Shown here: positions 35,661 through 42,678 of the stretch, one piece after another | Numbering within the stretch: the first letter of the stretch is position 1 | Layout of the letters: each line of letters opens with the position of its first letter | Source: an uncultured Erythrobacter sp. | Lineage (GTDB): Bacteria > Pseudomonadota > Alphaproteobacteria > Sphingomonadales > Sphingomonadaceae | Assembly (NCBI GenBank): GCA_947488085.1 | Contig: CANKYI010000001.1 | Coordinates: 2,179,928-2,243,927, forward strand | Direction: 5' to 3' | Length of the DNA: 64,000 bases | Notes under the pieces: generated by a model | The model's input: only the letters and a program-made list of their open reading frames with translations | Told to the model about the DNA's origin: nothing | Database searches by the model: none | Position numbers and translations under genes: made by a program

Positions 35661-36100
35661 TGCTGCGCCGGGTGCCTTCATGGCAATTGATTCTAGCGGA
35701 TCTTGCTCTGATCTTGTTTCTGGTCACGCTGTCCGCGCTTGCTGGCGAAGCGGCGGATGAATTGGCCCCACAGGCAAGGGGAGACGCAGCCGACGTGCTA
35801 CAAGTTGCCCAAGCGCAAGCTTTATTCCGGCCTGACCCGCTAGGCCCAACGCTCGCCGAATGGTTGGCCGAACAATCGCCCGATCCACGCGCAACGCTGA
35901 CCATATTCGCGGCCTTTTCGCCAGATGAACGGGATAGTGTCTGGGAGATTGCGCAGGCTCTCGCCAATGATGCGCAAAGGACAGGTTTTGGAGTGCGTGT
36001 GGTGATGGAGCAGCGTGAGACGAGCGATATCTATGCCAGCCTCGCCTATGACACCGCTGCACGCAGTGCGACGTTACCCGATCAGGCAATCATCCCTTAG
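35660..36100 (+). CDS. ExbD/TolR-like single-pass membrane protein
   Basis: A 146-aa protein with one N-terminal helix, LILADLALILFLVTLSALA, carrying Asp14 at the place of the essential proton-binding Asp of ExbD/TolR. The rest is a periplasmic domain (about residues 60-146) with alternating beta and alpha segments, loosely like TolR. There is no OmpA-like peptidoglycan-binding domain, so it is not a MotB. It is coupled to the channel-like gene and ends on the convergent GGDEF gene with a four-base overlap. Partner and role are inferred from the pairing. Confidence 0.65.
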   Translation: MLRRVPSWQLILADLALILFLVTLSALAGEAADELAPQARGDAADVLQVAQAQALFRPDPLGPTLAEWLAEQSPDPRATLTIFAAFSPDERDSVWEIAQALANDAQRTGFGVRVVMEQRETSDIYASLAYDTAARSATLPDQAIIP

Positions 36101-37149
36101 GCGACTTCAATCCGGTTCCGGCCTGAACTCTTCGCTTCATACAAAGCTTCATCCGCACGGCTTAGTGCCTCGCGCGTATCCTCGACGCTTTCAACTTGTG
36201 CGATCCCGGCGGAGAACGTGATCTTGCCAAAACCTTTGCCGGTTTCGCGATTGATCATCTGCTTCATCGCTTGCGCACGGCGAATTCCATCAAGCTTCGC
36301 AAACGCCTCATCTTTGTCGAGACCGTAGAACAGCACCACGAATTCCTCACCACCATGACGCGCGACAAAACAGCTATCATTGGCCGCGCTATTCAGCGTG
36401 CTGGCGATAGCAACCAGCACCCGGTCGCCAGCATCATGTCCGTGTGTATCATTGATCGATTTGAAATAATCGACATCGCAAAACGCCACACAGAGCGGCT
36501 TTCCGCTCAATTGCGCTTGCTGCGAAGCGCTCGTCAGCCGCCGTTCAAAGGCGCGCCGATTGGGCAACCGGGTCAAGTGATCGACATCCGCCTCTGTCCG
36601 TGCAGTGGCAAGGTTAGCGCGCAATTGCTCAATCTCGGCCTGGCTGCGCGCCATAGCCTTTTCGACCTGAGTGATCCGTTCAACCATAGCGCGGGACAGG
36701 TCGATCACGCGGTCGACTTCTCCGCGCAATCCAGCCTCGCTTTCGCTGCCGGACATCTCTTCAATCTGGGCATCAATAGCTCCGCGATGTTCGGTGGTTT
36801 CATCCTGTGCAGACTTTGCCGTTTGGGCAAACCGCATCAGCGAATATTCCATCCGATCCATCAGTTTTTCCAGCTCGCTCATCCGATTGCCGGTTTCCGG
36901 ATCAAGCCGGACAATCGTATCGAGCCAACGCTGATCAATTGGTTCACGGGAAATCTCGCGCGCGACAAAGGCCTCAGCAAGAGCGGCGTTGGAACCCGAT
37001 AATGCGGTGCTGATGGCGGCAAGGTTTGCACCGGTCGGATTCAGATCGTGCTTCAAAACAAAGCTACAGACACGTTCAAGCAGATCGCGCCGCGCCTCTT
37101 CGGCTCGGCTGGGCTTGGTGTATTCGACATCTTGCAATTGGGCAGACAT
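36097..37149 (-). CDS. GGDEF diguanylate cyclase
   Basis: Makes cyclic di-GMP from GTP; in motile bacteria this often controls flagellar function. The start at 37149 (MSAQLQDVEY) gives 350 aa; longer versions extend into the flgA promoter region. The N-terminal 110 residues are of unknown type, then comes a coiled coil (about 150-187), then a GGDEF domain with CDVDYFKSINDTHGHDAGD and the active-site loop GGEEF at 266-270. No RxxD inhibitory site is seen five residues before the loop. No membrane helix. It lies between the ExbB/ExbD-like pair and flgA, in opposite orientation. Confidence 0.9.
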   Translation of the reverse strand: MSAQLQDVEYTKPSRAEEARRDLLERVCSFVLKHDLNPTGANLAAISTALSGSNAALAEAFVAREISREPIDQRWLDTIVRLDPETGNRMSELEKLMDRMEYSLMRFAQTAKSAQDETTEHRGAIDAQIEEMSGSESEAGLRGEVDRVIDLSRAMVERITQVEKAMARSQAEIEQLRANLATARTEADVDHLTRLPNRRAFERRLTSASQQAQLSGKPLCVAFCDVDYFKSINDTHGHDAGDRVLVAIASTLNSAANDSCFVARHGGEEFVVLFYGLDKDEAFAKLDGIRRAQAMKQMINRETGKGFGKITFSAGIAQVESVEDTREALSRADEALYEAKSSGRNRIEVA

Positions 37150-37278
37150 TGGCCGGATAATCCCGTCATTGGTGTCAATTCTTGCCGCTTTTACTATCCG
37201 ATCAGTCTTAAGGGGCGGCTGAGCGCATCCCCGCACAAACACCTATCGCAGCGCGCTTCCCACCCGGTCCGATCAACA

Positions 37279-37294
37279 TGGCACGCGGTTTGCA
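37279..37294 (+). promoter_or_regulatory. Sigma-54 promoter of flgA-flgM-flgN
   Basis: TGGCACG-CGGT-TTGCA is a perfect -24/-12 match with correct spacing. The start would be near 37306, about 27 nt before the flgA ATG. A TTGCCGC heptamer about 100 bp upstream (37182-37188) repeats half of the palindrome found upstream of flgB. Confidence 0.9.
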
Positions 37295-37332
37295 TTGAGA
37301 ATGGATGAGACTTGCCACTCGGAGACCGAATT

Positions 37333-37881
37333 ATGATTCAATTTGACCAGAAACTGCGTTTTGAAACGCGCCTATTAGCGATCGCGGCCTTGATGGTTTG
37401 CCTCCCATTATTTGCAGCCGCAGCATCAGCACAACAGGCAGCGACACAAGCTGTGACCGACCCGGTCGATATCGACCGCGCCGTTGCTCAATTCACAGGC
37501 TCTGCCATCGGCGAAGTTGGTGGAGCGCGCGTTCCAGCAGACCGCAGATTGCGCCTTGCCGCATGTGCCGCGCCTTTGGATGTCGCATGGTACGGGCGCA
37601 ACCGATCAACTTTGCAAGTGTCGTGCGCCGGCCCTGAAAACTGGCGCATCTTCATCGCCACGCGCCCTGCCCCGCAATCCGCCACCGATGCTCCCATCGT
37701 AAGCCGTGGCGATCCCGTAACGGTACAAGTGCGCGGGCGCGGGTTTAGTGTGCAGCAAACAGGCGAGGCGATGGATAATGGCGCGATGGGAGATTGGATC
37801 GGCGTGCGCACTTCGCGCGATGCGACGCCCATACGTGCGCGTATCGAACGGCCCGGCTTTGCAGTTATTCCTGCGGGTTGA
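37333..37881 (+). CDS. flgA: Flagellar P-ring assembly chaperone FlgA
   Basis: Periplasmic chaperone for FlgI. The 182-aa protein has a signal peptide (about residues 1-34, ending AAASAQQ) and an SAF-type C-terminal domain with SRGDPVTVQVRGRGFSVQQTGEAMDNGAMGDWIGVR, the typical FlgA block. The N-terminal domain has ADRRLRLAACAAPLDVAW. The ATG at 37333 is used; a longer frame from 37312 overlaps the promoter. Confidence 0.9.
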   Translation: MIQFDQKLRFETRLLAIAALMVCLPLFAAAASAQQAATQAVTDPVDIDRAVAQFTGSAIGEVGGARVPADRRLRLAACAAPLDVAWYGRNRSTLQVSCAGPENWRIFIATRPAPQSATDAPIVSRGDPVTVQVRGRGFSVQQTGEAMDNGAMGDWIGVRTSRDATPIRARIERPGFAVIPAG

Positions 37882-37903
37882 GCAAAATTGTGATCGCACC
37901 CCT

Positions 37904-37929
37904 TAAACCCAGTAAGCGCCTGCCGTTCA
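37904..37929 (+). promoter_or_regulatory. Possible sigma-28 promoter before flgM
   Basis: TAAA, a 14-base spacer and GCCGTTCA resemble the FliA consensus (TAAA, 15 bases, GCCGATAA) with two mismatches and one base less spacing. It lies 32 bases before the flgM start. A second, FliA-dependent promoter for flgM is known in enteric bacteria; here it is only suggested. Confidence 0.3.
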
Positions 37930-37960
37930 TGTATTCACACATTCGACCGGGAAAAGAACA

Positions 37961-38263
37961 ATGTCTTCTTTTGAACTGAGCAAATTGCAGGCGGTGACAG
38001 GGCCACGGGCTCTGTCGGAAACCGACCGCACTCTTATCGATCAACGCGCCAACGCGCGCGGCCCGAATGCATCCGGTTCTACAGCCAGCACCGGTATTTC
38101 TCTGGAAATCAGTGCCAGCGTCGATACGGCGCAACCGCCAGTCGATGGGGACCGTGTCGCGGAAATTCGCGCGGCTTTGCGTGATGGCACGTACCCCATC
38201 GTCCCAACTGAAATTGCCGACGCGATGATCGCGGCTCAACTTAGCTTCAGGACCGCACAATGA
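37961..38263 (+). CDS. flgM: Anti-sigma-28 factor FlgM
   Basis: Binds FliA until it is exported through the finished hook. The 100-aa protein is small and disordered at the N-terminus. The C-terminal half has VDGDRVAEIRAALRDGTYPIVPTEIADAMIAAQ, the FlgM helix pattern (RVAxIRxAIxxGxYxID). It overlaps flgN by four bases. FliA is encoded 4 kb downstream, which supports the call. Confidence 0.88.
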   Translation: MSSFELSKLQAVTGPRALSETDRTLIDQRANARGPNASGSTASTGISLEISASVDTAQPPVDGDRVAEIRAALRDGTYPIVPTEIADAMIAAQLSFRTAQ

Positions 38264-38598
38264 ACGCCCCCCATTCGGGTCCAATAGGTTCCACCCTGGC
38301 GGACAATTTGCGGCAAATGATTTCCGTACTCGAACAAGAACGGCAAGCTCTTGCCACATTGGATGCCGATGAATTGTTTGAGGCAGCGCATAGCAAAGAG
38401 GCCCTTTGCGAGGTTCTATCGCCCATTGGGCCTGGCCTGCTCGATCCGCAAACGCGTGATCTAGTCAAAACCGCGCAGTCATTAAACGACGTGAACCGGC
38501 GGGTTCGCAACCTTTTGGCCGCCAATGTGACCGCCCGTTTGGAGGCTATGGGTGCCTCTCAACACACCTACTCACCGGTTAAAGCCGCGCTCGCATAA
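38260..38598 (+). CDS. flgN: Flagellar chaperone FlgN
   Basis: Export chaperone for FlgK and FlgL. The 112-aa helical protein has LADNLRQMISVLEQERQALATLDADELFEAAHSKEAL over residues 13-50, like FlgN, and its second half is a long helix with VNRRVRNLLAANV. The flgA-flgM-flgN order is standard. Sequence conservation is low, so position counts. Confidence 0.8.
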   Translation: MNAPHSGPIGSTLADNLRQMISVLEQERQALATLDADELFEAAHSKEALCEVLSPIGPGLLDPQTRDLVKTAQSLNDVNRRVRNLLAANVTARLEAMGASQHTYSPVKAALA

Positions 38599-38627
38599 CC
38601 CCGTTTGAATACTTAAAACCGCCTGTC

Positions 38628-38643
38628 TGGCACGGGGCTTGCT
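38628..38643 (+). promoter_or_regulatory. Sigma-54 promoter of the transglycosylase-flhA-fliA operon
   Basis: TGGCACG-GGGC-TTGCT is a perfect -24/-12 match with the GG-N10-GC spacing. The start would be near 38655, about 66 nt before the GTG of the transglycosylase gene. It puts fliA under sigma-54 control. Confidence 0.9.
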
Positions 38644-38720
38644 CTCCTCTCCTGCATTGAAGCGTTTCGCCTGAAATTGGCGCTGCGCGGTCGCAATGCA
38701 GCAAGGAAGGCAGGCCAGCC

Positions 38721-39788
38721 GTGAACCAGCAACCGTTCCCATCCGCGGGTATCCGTACCGCCTTTGATCGCGCGGCACAGGCCCATGAGGTGGCTCGCAA
38801 TTCGGGCCCTGCATCTATCCAGCCCCGCGAAGGCGCGGCTCGCCAGATCGCCGGCAGCCAAAGAAGCCAACGCCCCGCTTCCGTTGAACAAGCGATTGCC
38901 AGCGCAGCGCAGCAAACGAGCGTCGATTTCGACTTTCTGGTCGCACAGGCACAGGTCGAATCCGCTATGAACCCAACCGCCCGTGCACGCACTTCCAGTG
39001 CAACCGGGCTTTATCAATTCATCGAAAGCACTTGGCTTAACACGATGCAGCGCCACGGCGAGCGCTTTGGTCTTGGCGATGTATCCGCACAGATCGGGGT
39101 AACACAAAGCGGCTCTGCCTATGTTGCGGACCCTTCGGCGCGCGCTGCAATCCTCGACCTCAGAAATGATCCGCAGATCGCATCTTTGATGGCGGCAGGG
39201 TTAGCAGAAGATAATCGCGCGCATTTGGCCCCGATCTTGGGACGTCAGCCAGAGCATAACGAATTGTACCTCGCGCACTTCCTTGGTGCGGGCGGCGCAG
39301 GGCGCTTTCTTTCGGCAATGGCAGACAATCCCAATCAACCCGCAGACAGTTTGTTTCGACGCCCAGCGGCAGCCAATCGCCCGGTATTCTATGAACGCAA
39401 TGGCAGCCCGCGCAGCCTTGCCGGTGTGATGGACTTCCTATCCGGCAAGCTGGAACGGGCGCGCGCCAATGCGCCGATTTCAATGCCGCAAGGCTATGCC
39501 GCAGCCTCGCTGGCTCCGCCCATCGCGACGGCTGCACCGGTTGTGCCGCCGCCTTATGTGATCGCCGATGAGGCTGTGTTTGGACCAAGCAATCCTCCGG
39601 TTCTAACAGGACGCAATCGGCCCACAATATCGGGAGCGGACGCGCTTAGCCTCGCGCCCACGACTTCACGCGCGCCCATGTCGAGCATGTTGGAAAGCGC
39701 ATTCGGGAGCACGCAAACGGACGTGGAGAGCCTGTCGACGCAGCAAGTTCGCAAGGCGTATAATCAGCTGAAAGCACTCGGCCTGTGA
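38721..39788 (+). CDS. Lytic transglycosylase, probable flagellar peptidoglycan-opening enzyme
   Basis: Cuts peptidoglycan so the rod can pass. An SLT domain lies at about residues 55-185: DFLVAQAQVESAMNP with catalytic Glu80, then SSATGLYQFIESTWL and, later, NELYLAHFLGAGGA. The remainder is a Pro/Ala-rich tail. No signal peptide is seen, so it may be secreted by the flagellar apparatus or need another route. The start is GTG with GGAAGG upstream. Coupled by a GTGA overlap to flhA and placed under a sigma-54 promoter, it is likely the partner of the rod-only FlgJ, like SltF in Rhodobacter. Confidence 0.88.
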   Translation: MNQQPFPSAGIRTAFDRAAQAHEVARNSGPASIQPREGAARQIAGSQRSQRPASVEQAIASAAQQTSVDFDFLVAQAQVESAMNPTARARTSSATGLYQFIESTWLNTMQRHGERFGLGDVSAQIGVTQSGSAYVADPSARAAILDLRNDPQIASLMAAGLAEDNRAHLAPILGRQPEHNELYLAHFLGAGGAGRFLSAMADNPNQPADSLFRRPAAANRPVFYERNGSPRSLAGVMDFLSGKLERARANAPISMPQGYAAASLAPPIATAAPVVPPPYVIADEAVFGPSNPPVLTGRNRPTISGADALSLAPTTSRAPMSSMLESAFGSTQTDVESLSTQQVRKAYNQLKALGL

Positions 39789-41941
39789 CCGCGCTCGCTT
39801 CTGTTCAAACGTCGCTGGCTGATCGATTGCGGAAAATGCCTGCCGCGATTGCCTTACCCTTTGGAATATTTGCACTTTTTTCGCTTTTGGTACTGCCTAT
39901 ACCACCGCTCCTGCTGGATGTGTTTTTTGTACTAAACATAGCGATCGCAGTCGCAGTCTTGATGGTCGCACTCAACGCTCAGGCCCCGCTCGATTTCTCT
40001 TCTTTCCCCAGTGTCTTGCTGTTCGCGACACTGCTCCGCCTAGCACTCAATGTCGCCTCCACCCGTATCGTTCTGGTCCAAGGGCACGAAGGCGGCAACG
40101 CTGCGGGCGAGATTATTGAGAGCTTTGGACAATTCCTCGTCGGCGGCAATTTCGCAGTCGGGCTATTCGTGTTCTGCATCCTTTTGATCATCAACATGAT
40201 CGTGATCACCAAAGGTGCTGGGCGCGTTTCGGAAGTCGCCGCGCGCTTTGTGCTCGATGCTTTGCCGGGCAAGCAAATGGCGATTGATGCCGATATCGCC
40301 GCTGGCCTGATCACCGCAGAGGAAGCCCGCGAGCGCCGCAGTGAAGTCACAGTCGAGGCGGACTTTTACGGCTCGATGGATGGCGCATCAAAATTCGTCA
40401 AAGGCGATGCGATTGCTGCACTTTTGATCCTCGGCGTGAACATCATCGCCGGGTTCACGCTTGGAATGATCAGTCACGGTCTGACCGCCGCCGAAGCGGG
40501 ACAGCTCTACATAACGCTTGCCGTTGGTGATGCCCTGGTCGCACAAGTTCCCGCTTTGCTCCTATCGATCGCGGCGGCTGTCATCGTGACGCGCGTGTCG
40601 GACAAACGCGATCTGTCTGGCCAGATCGGGGGACAGTTTTCAGATCCACGCGGATGGTTGCCTGTAGCTTTGATCCTTGCCGCAATCGGCTTTGTGCCGG
40701 CCATGCCGCAATTGATCTTCTTTCCGGCAGCCGCGATTGCCGGTGCGATCTGGTGGGGATTGCATAAACGCTCTGCGTCACCGGTAGTCGAAGAGGAGCC
40801 CGTCAAAGAGACACCGGCAGACCAAATCGACATTGCAGAGGTCTCCGACCAGACCCTTGTTACGATTGAGCTGGGCTATGGCCTCGTCCACCTTGTCGAT
40901 GAGGGGAAAGGCGCACCGCTGCTGACCCGGATCACCGGCATTCGCAAACAACTCAGCCGCGATCTCGGCTTTGTCTTGCCGCAGTTCCGTATCCGCGATT
41001 CACTCGATGCGAGCGCCAATGAGTATCGCGTGCTGCTCGGCGGTCTGCCTATTGCGCAAGGGACGGCCAAGCCATCACGGCTGCTCGCGATTGATACCGG
41101 CGATGTCCGGCCCGGCCATGGAGTAAATGGAGAGCCAACGCGCGATCCCAGCTTTGACTGTCCCGCCCTGTGGATCGATCCATCCGCGCGTGATCACGCC
41201 GTGTCGGAAGGCTTTCTGACCGTCGATCCCAGCACCGTTATCGCCACTCATGCCAATCAAGAATTGCTCGCACAGAGCCACCAATTGCTCGGTCCAGAAG
41301 AAGTGCGGGCGCTGATTGATGACCTCAAAGATCGCGCACCCGCTTTGATCGAGGCAATCCATCCTGACCCACTGTCGCTCGGCGCATTGACCCGCATATT
41401 CCGCGCATTGATCGCAGACGGGATTGGGCTGTCACACCCACAGCCATTGCTCACTAGCCTCGCGCTAGCGCTTCAGACCACACAGGACTTTGATATGGTC
41501 ATTGATGCCGTGCGTTCGGATATGGGCGCGCGCCTGATCGCGCGTATCTGCGAGCCGGGTGGCCATCTGAAAGTGGTCACACTAGACGCTGCGCTTGAGG
41601 GAGCGATCTTAGGCGGAATGGTCGATCCGAGCACCGGTCAACCGATCATTGAGCCCGATTGCGGAAGCATGATCGTTGAGCGCATCGGCGCGTACATCGA
41701 CGAGGCCAGAGGGCCGATTGCACTGATCGTTCAACCGCCGGCGCGTCGTGCTCTGACTGGTCTTTTGAGCCAAAGAGCAAGCCGGTGTCTTGTCCTATCG
41801 ATCAATGAATTGCCCGCGACCCAGCCAGTCTCGGTCATCGGTGTGATTGGCGCAGAGCCGAAGCAACTGGCTGCATCCGTAGAAACCCGTGGGTCGCCTG
41901 GCTCGCCACCTGAACCGATGCCGATGCATATTCCAGCATAA
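39785..41941 (+). CDS. flhA: Flagellar export gate protein FlhA
   Basis: Largest export-gate subunit; forms the nonameric ring that docks chaperone-substrate complexes. The 718-aa protein has eight membrane helices in the first 330 residues, the FHIPEP signature region FVLDALPGKQMAIDADIAAGLITAEEARERR, and a C-terminal cytoplasmic domain with ELGYGLVHLVDEGKGAPLLTRITGIRKQL. The start is GTG overlapping the transglycosylase stop. It shares one base with fliA. Confidence 0.97.
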   Translation: MTALASVQTSLADRLRKMPAAIALPFGIFALFSLLVLPIPPLLLDVFFVLNIAIAVAVLMVALNAQAPLDFSSFPSVLLFATLLRLALNVASTRIVLVQGHEGGNAAGEIIESFGQFLVGGNFAVGLFVFCILLIINMIVITKGAGRVSEVAARFVLDALPGKQMAIDADIAAGLITAEEARERRSEVTVEADFYGSMDGASKFVKGDAIAALLILGVNIIAGFTLGMISHGLTAAEAGQLYITLAVGDALVAQVPALLLSIAAAVIVTRVSDKRDLSGQIGGQFSDPRGWLPVALILAAIGFVPAMPQLIFFPAAAIAGAIWWGLHKRSASPVVEEEPVKETPADQIDIAEVSDQTLVTIELGYGLVHLVDEGKGAPLLTRITGIRKQLSRDLGFVLPQFRIRDSLDASANEYRVLLGGLPIAQGTAKPSRLLAIDTGDVRPGHGVNGEPTRDPSFDCPALWIDPSARDHAVSEGFLTVDPSTVIATHANQELLAQSHQLLGPEEVRALIDDLKDRAPALIEAIHPDPLSLGALTRIFRALIADGIGLSHPQPLLTSLALALQTTQDFDMVIDAVRSDMGARLIARICEPGGHLKVVTLDAALEGAILGGMVDPSTGQPIIEPDCGSMIVERIGAYIDEARGPIALIVQPPARRALTGLLSQRASRCLVLSINELPATQPVSVIGVIGAEPKQLAASVETRGSPGSPPEPMPMHIPA

Positions 41942-42672
41942 TGAAGCACGACACCGCCAGTTTTGCAGGCGCTCAGCCTTATAGCACCGCCCCGCGAGAG
42001 GAGGTGGAGAACCGCGTGCGCCGGTTCCTGCCCATGATCCACCGCGCGGCTTGGCACATTTACGGTTCAGGCCATGCGGGATTAGAGGTCGAGGACCTGA
42101 TCCAAGCGGGCATCGTTGCTCTTACCGAATGCGCTCAGCGTCATAGCGGCCCGACCGAAGATGGCTTTGCCGCCTATGCCAAGATCCGCGCACGCGGGGC
42201 CATGATCGACCTTTTGCGGCGGCAAATGAACGACACCCGCACCGCGCGAAAGAAGCGCGCGCGCTACACCAAAGCAGTGGAGGCACTGCGGGCGCAAACA
42301 GGCCAAGACCCCTCTCGCGCTCAGATTGCAGAGGCGATGGGCGTGAGCGATGGCGAGCTGGTTGAGATCGAAAGCTCCTCCGTCACTCTCTCATCCATCA
42401 ATGACGAATATGACGATAGCAACACCGCCTTTGCCAGCGATGATCCTGACCCGTTTGAGGCGTTGTGCGGACAAGAAGACCGCGACCGACTGGTCGCTGC
42501 GATGACGCAGTTGCAAGACCGGCAGAAACTGGTCCTACAACTGTTCTTTGTCGAAGAATTGAACCTCACCGAAATCGCTGAAATTCTCGAAGTCAGCGTC
42601 CCGCGCGTCCATCAACTTCGCGCAAAAGCCTTAAAAGACCTGCGCAAGCTGATGGAAGCGGAGCCGGATTAG
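41941..42672 (+). CDS. fliA: Flagellar sigma factor FliA (sigma-28)
   Basis: Directs RNA polymerase to late flagellar promoters and is held by FlgM. The 243-aa protein has region 2 (LEVEDLIQAGIVALTECAQRHS, FAAYAKIRARGAMIDLLRRQ), region 3 and region 4 (LTEIAEILEVSVPRVHQLRAKALKDLR). The ATG overlaps the flhA stop. It is the last gene of the locus and converges closely with the amidohydrolase gene. Confidence 0.96.
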   Translation: MKHDTASFAGAQPYSTAPREEVENRVRRFLPMIHRAAWHIYGSGHAGLEVEDLIQAGIVALTECAQRHSGPTEDGFAAYAKIRARGAMIDLLRRQMNDTRTARKKRARYTKAVEALRAQTGQDPSRAQIAEAMGVSDGELVEIESSSVTLSSINDEYDDSNTAFASDDPDPFEALCGQEDRDRLVAAMTQLQDRQKLVLQLFFVEELNLTEIAEILEVSVPRVHQLRAKALKDLRKLMEAEPD

Positions 42673-42678
42673 CCTGCC

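Noticed and set aside
34992..36100. Calling the ExbB/ExbD-like pair a second motA/motB
   Set aside because: The first protein has three rather than four helices and the second lacks the OmpA-like anchoring domain.
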